Shown: positions 1-11,747, numbered from the stretch's first letter. The stretch: 64,000 nucleotides of DNA from Pilaira anomala (GCA_025716855.1 JAIXMQ010000028.1:124001-188000), one strand, 5' to 3'. Notes: generated from the sequence alone by a model not told the origin. Numbers and translations are program-made.

Positions 1-1359
1 CCTGATGTACCAAATACTTCCAGGTAATTTTTTTTTTTTTTATACTTTTTGTTTTGCCAGGGTTATTACTTTTTTCTTTTTTTTTTTTTTTATAATAGTA
101 TTCTAACTCTCTTTTAAATTTTCTTTTTGTAGTTCTTTCTCTCTAATCAATCGTCAAGAACCAATTCATGCTCGTATTAGTACTAATAACGAAAGAGGTA
201 AAAAAAAAAAAAAATTCATTTAACTGATACCATTTTTAAAAAAATACAAGGTTTATTCACTCATTCTTTTTTATCTTAGATCGTCGACCAATAGATCCTC
301 CTCCCATCGTTCAAATTAGATTGAATAACGCTACTCCGCAACAAACTGAGTATGTACTACCCTTGATCATCTAAGAAATTTTTGTTTATCTGATTTTTTT
401 TTTTTTAGCTCATTTCATCAAAATTCTTATTTCTATATGTGCGCAAATTTAGCTCATCCAATCGACGATGAAGAAATTTATACTCCAACCCATAACGCTT
501 TATCTGGTCAAACAGTTTCTTCCATGTACAAGTTGAAAGATATTGATAACCATGGTAAATATTTTAAAAAAAAATTTTTTAAAAAATATATATCATTATC
601 TGATACTCATTATCAAATTATTAGATGGTGCCTTTTTCATTTTCGGTGATCTCTCTGTTAAAGTTGAAGGAAACTTTAGATTAAAACTTTCGTTATTTGA
701 AATCACTTCCACTGGTGCCGTTTGTCTTAAGCACTTATTTACTAGCCCATTTACTGTTTACCCGACAAAGAAATTTCCCGGAATGCTGGATTCTACATTT
801 TTATCAAGATCCTTTTCTGACCAGGGTGCTCGTATCCGTATTCGTAAAGAAAACCGTGCTCAAACGTAAAGTTTATTTTATTTTATGTATTTTGATATTC
901 TCTTATTCTAACTTGTATTTTTTTTATAGTCCTATTGCTTGTCGTAAAAGAAAACTTGAGATCCAAACAGAACCATTCTTATTAGCACCTCGTCAAACCA
1001 GTCCAGTTACGCCTTCTCCTCTTACATTCAATGATACCTTAAACCCTGGTGGTTCCTATTATGAACGTAGAGGTAGTATCACCAGTAGTAGTACAGAAAG
1101 TGGAAGCGAAGGAAGTCCAGTCACCGCTCATTTTTCTTCTCCTTGCATCTCACTACCTTCTCTATCTTCTCCTCAACAATCTTATGATAAACTTTTTCCT
1201 GCTTTCTCTTACTTATCTACTCTACCTCCTACCACTTTTGATCCTACCGTCAAGCTTCCTCCTATTCGTCATTTGTTTGCACCTAAAAGACAAAAGACTG
1301 AAGAAGATGCTGTCCTGGCTATGATGCAACTTTCTCAAAACTCTCAAAGGTTATTTTAG
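1..1359 (+). CDS. Velvet-domain transcriptional regulator (5' end outside window)
   Basis: Visible exons: <1-23, 133-197, 280-349, 409-554, 625-865 and 930-1359, all joined in one frame. The protein reads through hallmark velvet segments: [10 protein letters not shown], then [16 protein letters not shown], then [15 protein letters not shown], then [16 protein letters not shown] and [18 protein letters not shown]. Velvet proteins (VosA, VelB, VeA, VelC) have an NF-kB-like DNA-binding fold and control sporulation, light response and secondary metabolism in fungi. The region after the domain (from about 930) is rich in Ser/Pro/Thr and carries a basic RKRK patch that could serve in nuclear import. 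The 5' end is cut off by the window, so the exact velvet subtype cannot be assigned. Family assignment is firm; subtype is open. Confidence 0.92.
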
Positions 1360-3096
1360 AGAAAAAAAATTTACCTCTTTATTTAGAATCCTCTTTTCTT
1401 TTTTTTTTTTTTTTTACTTTTTATCTCTCTCACTTTTTTTTTTAATCTTGTAATATCATCTTTTTCCCTTTCTCTCCTATCACTTGCGCGCACATCACAT
1501 ATCATTCACTTTCATTACCTTGTATAATAACATCCGACCCTCTCTCTTTTTTCACCAACTCTTTTTTTTTTTCTTTTATCTCTTATTATTTAAATCATTG
1601 CACTAACTACACACTATATTAATTTTTTTTTGTTTATAAAAATCCCTACTTTTTTTTTTGGATCTTCCTTTCATTCTCTTCTTGACCTATTTGTATGTCA
1701 ATTAAGTATTTTATAATAAAATTATATTTATCTTTTATTTCATCAAGATATATGAATTCGTCTAGTTTTAATGAAGTTGTGCAATCTATTGAGTAACATA
1801 CGTACTCTTTTTTTTTTTCATTTACAGCCATATACTCAACAGTAAACGAGGTCTCTTTTAATGGGCTGTTAATTTAAGGTTTCATTTAGAATGAAATAGA
1901 AGACTGAAGTTGTCTACAGAAGAAAATAATAGTAAGAAAAAAAAAATCTCCAAAAAGTTTTTTTCTATTTACCAAAGTAGCTGTAAATATTTTGAGCGAA
2001 CACGAAAAAAAAGTAACAATTAGTAGTTTCTTAGTTACTGTGTGTTTATATTTATACTTGGCATAGAACTGTTTCATCTATAGTTACTCTAGTAGGCGTC
2101 CAGGGAAAACGCTGCTTTTTTGCTGTATATACGTCAAATATGTAAGTAATGTTTAATAACATGTAAAAGTTAAAAGAATGAAAGTTTTTGATGAAAAAAA
2201 AATTAAAGCTTGAATATAATCAATTAGCTTTTTTTTTCTGAAGTAATTTATCAATAAAAAGATTAGCAAACTTACATAATTCATTATTTGGTTAGGTTTT
2301 CAGTTCTACTAGTTTTTATTTTTTTAGTTTTAAATGTGTATGTACCTAAATTAAATGCCCACCCTAAACAGAAAGTGAATTAAAGCAGAGCTAAATGGTA
2401 GAACCTAAATAAAGCAAAAATATTCCCTATACAATATAAAAAATTCGTTGAGAGTAGTGAGTATTCATTTATTTTCCGTTTAGTGATCATTTAATCTAGG
2501 CACAGATTCAAAATTCTGTATTTTTCAGGAAGTAGATCTTTTTTTTTTAAAAAAAAAAGTTAGGTTGCAGAAAACTGAATGATAATTTGAGGATGAGATC
2601 GCATGATTCCAGAATATATTAGAGTCATGCTTAAAATGTTCTTTATTGATATATGAATCAACGATAATGTAATTGTAAAAGAAAACATACTTTCCTTAAT
2701 AAACCTAAAGAGCACTTTCATAACCCCATTGAACCATTTAATTTCTCAACAAGTGCCAATTCTTAACAGAGTTAAACCCAATTCATTAAAATTTTTCATT
2801 TACATAATAAAGATAACCCAAATGATTTAAAAAGATGTGCCTTTTTATAGAAGCACACACACACACACACACACACACCTGTTTTATCATTACGATATAA
2901 GTGGTTAAAAACATCTCATTCGAATCACACCTAAAAATGAAACAGTTATGCGTATCTTCACTAATTTTTTTTTCAGTAACGTGATAGAACTATATATAGA
3001 AATTTTAAATTTTTTTTATCATTAAAGATAAACTCTTTCTCTCCTTTTTTCTCTTTTACATTTACTTTTTTCAAAAGATAAAAAAGAAAGACACAT
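1360..3096. other. Intergenic, no gene seen
   Basis: About 1.7 kb of AT-rich DNA between the velvet and NUC1 genes. It holds many T and A runs, a T8A8-type palindrome near 2539-2558 and a (CA)n microsatellite at about 2853-2878. The open frames here are short, begin inside homopolymers and show no family resemblance. The pyrimidine-rich stretch just before 3097 probably belongs to the NUC1 leader. Confidence 0.6.
2853..2878. repeat. (CA)n microsatellite
   Basis: About thirteen uninterrupted CA units directly visible in the sequence, about 220 bp upstream of the NUC1 start. Confidence 0.9.
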
Positions 3097-4104
3097 ATGG
3101 GTATTCCTACGCTACAACTTTATTGGATAACAGGTGGGTTCTTACTGGGTATGCTATTTATGTATAGTCTTATGCCAGTACGTACTCATGGGCCAACACG
3201 ACATCTTCGATCAAGAGGAGAAAAAGAAAATAGTATATTAAAATTTGGAAACCCAGGTACTTATATAAAAAAGAGAGAAGAGGATAAGAAAAAAAAAATC
3301 ATGTTTTAATTTTATATATATATAGGACCCAACGTAGATTTATTTGAACGAACAGCTTATACAGCTGCATATAATCGTAAAGATCGAATTCCATATTGGG
3401 TAGGTGAACATCTCACAGCACAAAGTATTATCAAGGGTAAGGGAGTCACTCGAGACAAATCACGATTTAAAGAGGATCCAGATGTACCAGCACTTTTTCG
3501 TGCGTATACAAGAGACTATACATTCAGTGGATACGATCGTGGTCATATGGCACCTGCTGGCGATGCAGGTGCAACACAATCTGGGTTAGATGAAACTTTC
3601 TTAATGAGCAATATTGCTCCTCAAGTAGGTGCAGGATTCAATCGACAGTATTGGGCTTATTTAGAGGGATTCTGTAGAGACTTGACAAAGAATTATACGG
3701 ATGTCTTTGTTTATTCAGGTCCTTTGTTTTTACCTCAATTAAAGACTGCATCAGCTGCAGATGCCATGATTGAGTTTACAGAAGATGGAGACATCAAGAC
3801 AACTACAACAAAGTCGAACGAAAAAAAGTATCAAATTCAATATAATGTGATTGGCGATGCAGGACCGAATGTAGCTGTTCCAACGCATTTTTTTAAAATA
3901 CTCTTGGTCTCGAATCGAGAGAATGAATTTACTTTAGGTGCATTTGTCTTACCTAATCAAGTTATTGCAGATACCATCCCACTCAGTCAATTTCAAGTGA
4001 ATTTACAAGCCATCGAAAAAGCTTCTGGACTTTTATTTTTTCAAGAGTTGGACAGAAAAGCATTTTTAAATTTGTGTGACATGGTGTCATGTATTGTAAA
4101 GTGA
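3097..4104 (+). CDS. NUC1: Mitochondrial DNA/RNA non-specific endonuclease, NUC1/EndoG type
   Basis: Two exons, 3097-3256 and 3326-4104, give 312 residues. The N-terminus has a hydrophobic segment (about residues 5-26), fitting the mitochondrial inner-membrane anchor or targeting region of this family. The catalytic beta-beta-alpha-metal motif DRGHMAPAGD is present with its His near residue 150. It is followed by the NIAPQ element with the metal-binding Asn and by the VYSGPLFLP strand typical of EndoG and yeast Nuc1. These enzymes cut DNA and RNA with Mg2+ and act in mitochondrial recombination and apoptosis-like death. The gene converges on the SLC49-type gene with only 79 bp between stop codons. 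Start chosen as the only ATG that keeps the hydrophobic leader. Assignment is strong. Confidence 0.95.
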
Positions 4105-4183
4105 TTAAGTGGTAGTGAGTTTATTACAGTAGTAGTAGTGGTTAAATTAAATAAATTAAAAAGAAACAAAAAAACAATTGGTT

Positions 4184-4588
4184 TTAGTTGATGCCTCTAC
4201 TTCTTTCTTCAAATTCTAAACGCTTATTGGGAGAGTTATAGATGGTGGTAAGAATAGAGAATGGGAATGTGACACAAGTGAGGAAGATAAGACTATTTGT
4301 GTACTTATTATCTGAACTACGAAGTGCGTCCATAATAGCTAAACTAATAAGTCCAAATACTTGAGAGCACATCCATAATGCAGAACTTGAGATAGATTCA
4401 CTAATAGGATACGATGCTATATAAAAATACAAGTCAATCATCTAATTTACATATATATATATATATATATATATTGTGGTACTCACATTCAACTGAGAGT
4501 TCAAGGAAAACAGGTAAGAGAGAAAATGTAAAGAATCCTAAAAGTACACAAACAATCATCATGGCAGTGTACCCAAGCTCTTTGACAA

Positions 4589-4625
<37 letters not shown>

Positions 4626-5518
4626 AAGTAAAACTTATCAAGGGCATCCTTTCTATCAAAAGACTTACCAATAAAGTAAAAAGCTAAATATAAGGCACCG
4701 TCAAGAGGAACATAAAGCTTCATCACCAATGGATGTCGACCTGTCTTATCAATGAAGATACCAGTTACAATTGATCCAACAAGTCCTGCGAGTACAAATG
4801 CTGCCCCAAGAAAACCAGCATCATCCGGTGTAACACCATAAGGTGCCACAATTTGTGTTAAAAGAGATGTGAATGCAGATGCTAATCCACAAAGGATACC
4901 AAATGTAGCCATAATAATAAGGTAGTTCCAATTCTTTGCCAATTGACGAAGTGATTCTCCAAATGAAATTGCAAACTTGTTTTTGGATGATGCACTATAA
5001 GATGGTGGAGTCTTGGGTTTTTTAGGTACGAAGAAGGCAGGAATGGCACAAGCTGTGGTGGCACAAGCGATGATAAGAAACTATATTATAAAAAGGGTAA
5101 GTGGATATTTTACTATAATCAGACGATAAAAACTTACACCTGTAGGAACCGTTTCAGGACTAGTTACGACAGCAGGGATAATAAGTGAGGCAATAGCCAT
5201 ACCAATTGCATTCGCTTAAAAAAAGAAGGTTTTTTTTTTTTTAGTATTATAATACCAGATTAAGTATATTACACGAATTAAATCACTTACTAATACCACC
5301 AACCATTGTTGCTGTACCTCTGCCATCAGCGCTAAACCATAATGCAGCGTACTATTTTTAACTCATGTTAAATAAACTTTTTTTTTTTAAAAAAAAAAAG
5401 AAAAAAGAAGAATCCTTCTTACTTACTGGAGTACAAATGTTTAAAATAAATGGTTGACCGATAGCACAAATAACCTAACAACGTGCCATACTATTTAGTA
5501 AACCGTTTTTTTTTTAAA

Positions 5519-5549
<31 letters not shown>

Positions 5550-6036
5550 TATCACTTTACTTGACCAATCATTGCAAGAGCAAATTTACCTGTGGGATCA
5601 TTAATAAAAGAAGAAAAGTAACGCAACCAAGCACCAAGGGTTTGTAACACTACACCAATTACCATCTAATAATAATAATAATAAAAGTTTTAATTTACAG
5701 ATGCTTGTGAAGTGTACAGAAATAAAACATTACACCCATTTTGATACTCCAATGTTCATAAACCCAACTTGAAAGTGGACCAGCAAATAAATAAACCAAC
5801 ATGAAAACATTTGAAAACCAATTGATTTCAGATAATGATATACCAAGGTATTCTTTTGCTGCATCAGGAACTGGAGCTACTGAAAGCCAATTTAATGAAG
5901 AAACAATGTTGGATAATGCAATGACGGCTAAACCAAAGAACCGTACTTTATATGTCTTGAAGATAAATGACATTTCTTCAAGATCTTCGTCTCCATGCCA
6001 TGATTTATTATCATCTATTCTTGGTTGAAAGCTCAT
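4184..6036 (-). CDS. Major facilitator transporter, SLC49 (FLVCR/DIRC2-like) family
   Basis: Eight exons on the minus strand (6036-5734, 5665-5561, 5474-5427, 5351-5291, 5214-5138, 5080-4669, 4588-4487, 4416-4184) give 446 residues with about 12 hydrophobic segments. The start, TYKVRFFGLAVIALSNIV then SSLNWLSVAPV, and the later LGAWLRYF, MIGQVICAIGQPFILN and FIDKTGR segments are characteristic of SLC49 carriers. Animal members move heme, choline or pyridoxine; fungal substrates are largely unassigned. The N-terminus is cytosolic and acidic. The intron before exon 7 contains a T run of more than 30 nt. The promoter and first codons are duplicated as a relic at 8471-8700. Family certain, substrate unknown. 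Confidence 0.9.
5521..5548. repeat. (TA)n tract inside an intron
   Basis: A TA dinucleotide run in the second intron of the SLC49-type gene. Similar runs recur at 4450-4474, 18960-18986 and 29818-29838, mostly inside introns. Confidence 0.8.
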
Positions 6037-6225
6037 TTTTTTTTTTAAAAAAAAAAAAAGGAATGGAAAGGATAAACAAAGAGAGAAAGAGAAACAAAAA
6101 TAAAAAGCTCATCCAATAAATACTTTATTTATTTTCTTGTGTAAACTATTATAACAGAGTGTGGACCCTTTTGTTAGACATGTACAACAAACAAATAACC
6201 AGTAAAGAGACAAAGCAAATTAGCG

Positions 6226-6345
6226 GAGATCAATGACATTTTAAGTAATTGCAGGCGTTGAGTCAAACATGCTCTAAACTCTTTACGTTAAACATAAAAT
6301 ACTTACTTAGCATATGATAGAAGAGCCAGAATAATGACACGATAT
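6226..6345 (-). pseudogene. Decayed copy of the AMSH gene 3' end
   Basis: This stretch aligns base by base with the last exon, last intron and penultimate exon end of the intact AMSH-like gene at 8702-8880. Shared stretches include TCATTGATCTCCGCT (minus strand) and the exon end with its GTAAGTA donor. In the relic the codon for the Arg in HVRL is TGA instead of CGA. The following LNASS codons carry changes and an indel, and the final stop is TAA rather than TGA. It sits directly upstream of the SLC49-type gene. It is therefore the left half of a partial tandem duplication and cannot encode protein. Confidence 0.8.
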
Positions 6346-6528
6346 AAAGAAAGAGTTTTTTTTTTATATAATCTGCTATAATATAAAGAATAAATCTAAA
6401 CGGAAGCTTATTAGGTATATTATTAATTTATTACAGTAATTAATTTGGCTTTCATATGATTGTGAGTAAATGTAGATTTTTTTTTATGTGCTTGATGTGT
6501 ATAAAGTACGAGAGATTGATTAAATAAA

Positions 6529-6893
6529 GGGAAAGATACGTGTACCATATTTGCGCACCATACTTTTTTTGTGCACCACCTTTTTTTCACGCGCCATACA
6601 AACAAGTTTTTTTTTTTTTTTTTTCACTTTATTTATTTTTTTTTTATTCTAAAATGAATCTTCCTCGCCGTCTCTCTTAATTTCTTCTTTAATTACATAC
6701 GTCTCTATTCAGACAAGAGCTTGTTTCAAGAAACAAATAACTTTGAGACCTGCATAAATCATGTTGTCAGCCGTAAGCCATATCAAAGTTCTAATAATTC
6801 AATCAGAAAGAAGTAACTCATTGTCTACTAAATCCCAATAGCAGTGTCTGTGAAAATATATGGCGCGCAAATATGGTGCGCGTATCTTTCCCC
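6529..6893. mobile_element. MITE-like element with 34-bp terminal inverted repeats
   Basis: The left arm at 6529-6562 starts GGGAAAGATACG and runs through ACCATATTTGCGCACCATA. The right arm at 6859-6892 is its reverse complement at about 31 of 34 positions. The interior (about 300 bp) has no open frame. Just inside the left arm, two more imperfect GCGC/ACCATA motifs follow (GTGCACCACC, CACGCGCCATAC), giving subterminal repeats. No clear target-site duplication was found by eye. Size and structure fit a non-autonomous DNA transposon. A possible scrap of the same family, GCGCACCATACCG, lies at 60437. Confidence 0.6.
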
Positions 6894-7156
6894 GATATAA
6901 GTAAGAAGTAGTTAAGCTGGGGGATGGGAAATCCATTATTTAATAAGATGCCGCACTCACATCCCGCACAGAAATGCAACCGTTATCAGTAGTCAGTAGA
7001 ATGTATAAGCATCCGAACGCCAGAGGACAAAGCAGGCGTTAGGGCTCATGATTTTTGTGATGTTTGATTACGCCCTTTATCTTCTTCCACAATACGCGCT
7101 CGTTTATCTTTTTCTTTCTTTCGTACATGTCTGTTTATCTCTTTCGTCGTATAAAA

Positions 7157-8240
7157 ATGTCTCAAGAATACACGGATACTCTGGAACAATCTGCGGATGC
7201 AGCGACGAAAGTCAAACTTAAAATAATCCAGCAAACCCAGGAGGTATTTTAGCAACTAATCTTAACAAAGTTTCATCCGTTTCTAATTCTTTACTCTTAT
7301 TTTTATTTTTGGAACTGTTCTTGAACGAGGAGTCATCTGCCACCAAAATACGAAAGGTGTTTTTTTTTTATCATGCGGCAAATAATAATCATTTTGAATT
7401 AATAGACTGACTACTTATATATAATTATCATACCATATCATAGATTACATCTAAGACTCCGTCAATTTCGCTGGTATGAATAATGCATTGGGAAGTAGTA
7501 GAATACGACCGACTACACACAAATCGCTATGGTCTACTACAAAATCTTACTAACCGGGTGCAAACCTTCTGTAAATCGCAGAAAAATTGAAGTTAAAGAT
7601 TCAAAACCAATATACTATTATTAGTAAGTTTCTATATAATCTCTAGCATAACTATATTTCTTATAACTCTCTATTATAGTTTGTCAAACGACTGTATCTT
7701 CAACCTATGTGCTGCAACAAATAATTCTCAAATAAATCATTTTAACCTATCGGTTCAAAATCAAAATTTTACTCTTCCTGCGATTGAATATGATTCCCGT
7801 AACATCGATTCATTGATCAGATTAGTAAAAAAAAAAAAAAAGTAAAAACTTTTGCTTTGCAAACAAATACAATAATACATGAATAGACTTGATAATATGT
7901 ACAATTCTTTTTTTTTTTTTATTTAAATCAATTCCATTGCGAACTTAAATAAAACAATCAATGTTATTGAGAAGTAGCCCCAGAAAGAGCATTCAAGAGA
8001 AAAATATAAAAAGGATATATGAATTTATGTGCATAGATATATTCGTCCATTGCAAATGGGAAGATGTAATCTAACACATTTGTTTTTATTGTAGCTTACC
8101 CAAGCATGTCGAAAGGCTATCGGTGTTCAGCAAAAGCGCCAGAGAAAAGTATAGCGACGAATACTTCAAACTTAAATTTTGGGCTCATATTCTCGAGACT
8201 TTCTTTGCCCATAGTCAAAATATGGTATTATGATGGTAAG
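7157..8240 (+). pseudogene. Broken gene of unknown family, perhaps Mucorales repetitive type
   Basis: A first segment from ATG 7157 reads MSQEYTDTLEQSADAATKV and stops at TAG 7252. One frame over, the sequence continues with protein-like composition (ILATNLNKVSSVSNSLL, then ELFLNEESSATKIRK). A later segment at about 8094-8230 follows a TTGTAG acceptor and reads LPKHVERLSVFSKSA then KYSDEYFKLKFWAHILETFF. Between them are only short scraps and stops. The last segment resembles, from general memory, the lineage-specific repetitive hypothetical proteins expanded in Mucorales; this is an inference I could not test. It lies between the two halves of the SLC49/AMSH duplication. Function unknown. Confidence 0.3.
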
Positions 8241-8470
8241 GAAGTCTAATATAGTTTAAAATCTCTTGTATCTTTTCATATTGATTCAAAATTTATATAC
8301 CGGATCATATCAAGTAGCTTTTATTTCATGTCGTATTTTGAAGACGTGCCTACATTCTCATCCCTCATTAATTGTAAATTATCTGTTACAACGATTAATT
8401 ACTTATGTAGTTCAATTGTACATAACTAGAAATAAAAATGTAACCTTCTTTACCCAAATGAGCACATGTT

Positions 8471-8700
8471 GATCTTCGCTTCCTTGTTATGATTTATTAT
8501 CATCTATTCTTGGCTGAAAGCTTATTTTGTTTAGAAAAGAACGGAAAGGATAAACACAGAAGATAAAAAAAAAAAAGACCCTCTAATAAATATTTTATTT
8601 TATTTTTCTTGTGTAGTTAAAGGAATACCTTACATAGTGTGTGGATCCTTTTGTTAAACAATGTACAACAAACAAATAAACAATTATTTAAATGCAACAA
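8471..8700 (-). pseudogene. Decayed copy of the SLC49-type gene 5' end and promoter
   Basis: From GATCTTCG at 8471 this matches 5981 onward in the intact SLC49-type gene: the first about 15 codons, the start region, and about 200 bp of upstream sequence (GGATAAAC, ACAACAAACAAATAA, TTTTGTTA). The start codon ATG is changed to ATA, so it cannot initiate at that position. The matching continues without a break into the intact AMSH 3' end, which shows the duplicated unit spanned the junction of both genes. Confidence 0.75.
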
Positions 8701-8701
8701 A

Positions 8702-10248
8702 TCAGCGGAGATCAATGATGTTTAAGGTACTAGAAGCGTTGAGTCGAACATGTTGAGATTCATTCTAAAATCAAACCCTTTTAGTTTTAGTTTTATCTTT
8801 AAAGTTTATATAAAAAGTAATACTTACTTGGTATATAGTAGAAGAATTGGGATGAGGATGAAATGAATCTTTAACTTTGCAATTGGTGATTTCTTTTAAA
8901 CCTTTTGGACTTAAACGAAATACACCAAAACTATATTAAAAGACTTAGTAATTTTTCACATGAACTTTTTTTTTTTTGAAGTATTTACTCTGGAGTATTA
9001 TTTGGAGCACAAACAATTGCAACGGCTTCAGGTAACATGAGTTGATATGAACAATGTGTATGTAGATCTACTGAACTTAAAAAACAAGTTTGTGAAGGAT
9101 GTGTCTAACAAAAATATGTCAATTATGCAAAATAACTGATTCAAGTCTCTACATAAAATAACTTACATGAATCCAACCTAACGTTAACAACTCGTTTTTA
9201 TCCTGATAGTCAAAGATCGCCTCTTCATCTTTTGTGATGCAAGTATCACTTGTACCTTCTTGATTAGGTATTAAAAGAGATGTTACAAACAATTCGTTAT
9301 TTTTCTATTTTGAAGAAGTTAAAAATTTACTGTTATCATGATACTGACTATTACTACAAACCAATTTCCCACTTAATATACCACAAGTTTCAACATTAAT
9401 GCTTGTATTATGTCGAGCAATTTGAAGGAAACTTTGTTGAATGATGGTTGGGATATTTAGAGTTCGAAGTTGACTGATGATAGTTGTTGTTGAAGTCGTC
9501 GGTTGATGATGATCCAAATATAAGCTTATTTTTGGAGGTAATAAAGGTGCCTTTTCTTTATGATTCATTTTGATTTTAGGTGGTAAAGGTGGCGGAGGAA
9601 CATGAAGCGAAGCTCTTGTATATATTGGTTCTGCCTTACAACTAGATTTTTATAAAAGAGACTTTGAGCAAAAAAAAAAAAAAAATAATGATTACTTTTT
9701 GCCAAGTAGTATAATTTTACCTTGGCGTTGGCTCCCAATCCATTGGTGTCGGGCTGTATCTTTCTGGTGGACTTGGTGACTTATTCTGCTGGGTTATAGC
9801 GGTATGAGATAGTTCATAACTTTCATAAATGGCTTCAATCGAAGGTCTTAATATTTCCAAGGCATCCAAAGCTTCTATACAAGCCTATGATGCACCCTTT
9901 TTTAGATAATATGAAAAAAATTTGCAATTAAACTATTTTTACTTGAACCATATCGTCATTATCCAAATAATTAAATCCAGGGTGTTTACTGAGTTCGATC
10001 AATACTAAACTATAAGAAAACAGGATTTCAGTCGAGAGTAAATAATAAAATATCTTGCTTTCTTACTTGATATACTTTAAATAATACACATAAGCTTGTT
10101 CCTCGTTTTCCTCTCTGTAATAAATACGTGCTTGTTTTACTAATAGATCAGCAGAGCTTGAATAGATCTCGACAGGTATACAGTCATCAGTATGCATTTT
10201 TGATATCGAGTGAAGTTCTTCAATCGACTTTGGCTTGGTTGTCGACAT
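8702..10248 (-). CDS. AMSH-like JAMM metalloprotease (K63-ubiquitin deubiquitinase)
   Basis: Eight exons (10248-10067, 10009-9943, 9884-9721, 9641-9362, 9304-9167, 9104-8989, 8930-8828, 8764-8702) give 370 residues. Residues 1-130 form a helical region like the USP8-dimer/MIT domain that docks on ESCRT-III. A proline-rich linker (about 150-175) contains PPPPLPPK, a possible SH3 site. The JAMM/MPN+ domain follows. Its upstream Glu is in [10 protein letters not shown] and the zinc motif is H277-x-H279-x7-S287-x2-D290 ([16 protein letters not shown]). AMSH enzymes remove K63-linked ubiquitin from cargo at endosomes. The protein ends IIDLR. The fourth intron uses an unusual GTTTGT donor. All catalytic residues are present, so the enzyme should be active. 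Confidence 0.93.
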
Positions 10249-10536
10249 TGTTAATCTAGTAAAAAAAAAACGAAGTTAAAACAGAAAACTAGTTGAAGCC
10301 AAGAAATGCTTTTGTTATTTTAATTAAATGTCCGTACGATAGCAAAAAAAAAAAAAAAAAAAAAAAAAACGATTGCTAGACACACTCTTTCAAAGAGATA
10401 CATATTTAAATCTGTTGTATGCTTTTTAACTAGATACTTTCATATTTCATGCTCATGGTAGACTTGGTAATTTCAGCCAGCTTGTTATGCAAGCATTTGG
10501 GTTTGACCAACTAGTTCTTCCTGTGGCTCAATTCTT

Positions 10537-11400
10537 GTTTTTTTTATCACGAAATATTTGAACTTTCTTCGTTCCTTTTTGTCTGCCCCGAGCTGTTGTT
10601 ACTAATTGCATATCAAAACTATGTCTATGTCTTTTTTTAAAAAGATTTTATAATAAAAAAAATGGTGTTAATGTCCAAAGAGTTTAATTTGGAGGCTAAG
10701 TTAGTATTTTCAATATTATCAGTTTCCAAACTTTCCAATCTTCTCTAAATACTTCGTCTATATTAAATTGAGAAGAATATTTAGTCACATCAAGAATAAA
10801 GCCTTCTTGCAATATAGTTTCATACGCTTAGTGCTTCATTATTCAATGGTTTTAGCGTTTCATCATAGTTATAGCATTCTGAAAAAAACTTCAGATAGTA
10901 ATTCTTGAGATAAAAGCTTAAAATGTAATCCCTCACTATTATCATAGCTGTCAAATATGTTGTTTTTCGCAAGACTAATTATTTCATGTTATTCCAAATT
11001 TATCTTAATATTTATTAAGATACTTACTTCTCCTTTGCACTCATGCTAGACTTAAATTTATAGGAGTTGAAAAATTCTCCTATGCTCTTAATCTCAGTAG
11101 TCTAAAAAAATACAAAATGTCAAGCCAACTTTTAAAAATAAATATTTCATATATTTAAGAAGTTAATGTATTATAAGCGTAATATCATATGTTTTTATAG
11201 TTTTACCTGCTGTCTTTTTCGTTTTACGATCTATTTCATTAAATAAGATAAGTGATTAATTAAAAACAGTGCAAAAAACTTTAAATATACCCCTTTCAAA
11301 CCTCTTGTCTTCATCTTTTTATCATTTATCTGAAGTACCCCAATTTTATCTAGTCCACCGCTCATCGACGTATCTAAAATTTTATTTTTGAAAAAAACTT
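10537..11400 (-). pseudogene. Exon-like relic of an unidentified gene
   Basis: Minus-strand segments with protein-like composition and plausible splice sites appear in order. These are SGGLDKIGVLQINDKKMKTR (about 11375-11300), then TTEIKSIGEFFNSYKFKSS (about 11105-11030, GTAAGT donor). Next come FDSYDNSEGLHFKLLSQELL (about 10960-10900) and YDETLKPLNNEALS. A frameshift leads into AYETILQEGFILDVTKYSSQ and FNIDEVFREDWKVWKL (about 10720), and TTARGRQKGTKKVQIF (about 10600) may be the last exon. At least one frameshift and in-frame stops interrupt it. The order suggests a Mucorales-specific repetitive protein gene, but I do not recognise the family with certainty. Confidence 0.35.
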
Positions 11401-11747
11401 CTTGCAAAAAAAAAAAAGAAACTTCCTAGCAACCAAATTTCGTTCATTCTTATGTATAAAACATTATAAGAGAATCTTTAACACAAACCAACGAGTATTG
11501 TCAGTAGAAGCTACTCAAATTAGCAATCATAAATAAGGATTAGGCTGTTTTTAACCAAACAACTGATACTATTCTTGGTATATAATACATATGAGATATG
11601 TATATATCTACAAGCAGAGACCATTTGATTAAACGAGTTTTTATTATATTTTTTAATATTATGTAGTGTCATAAGAAAAGACCATTGCGATGCGATCGAC
11701 ACTCTTTTATTTTATTTTATTTTTTTCAAAAAAAAGAAATTTTGCAT

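Noticed and set aside
1646..2077. Two minus-strand frames of about 60 codons
   Set aside because: AT-driven frames without conserved features or plausible promoter; left as intergenic.
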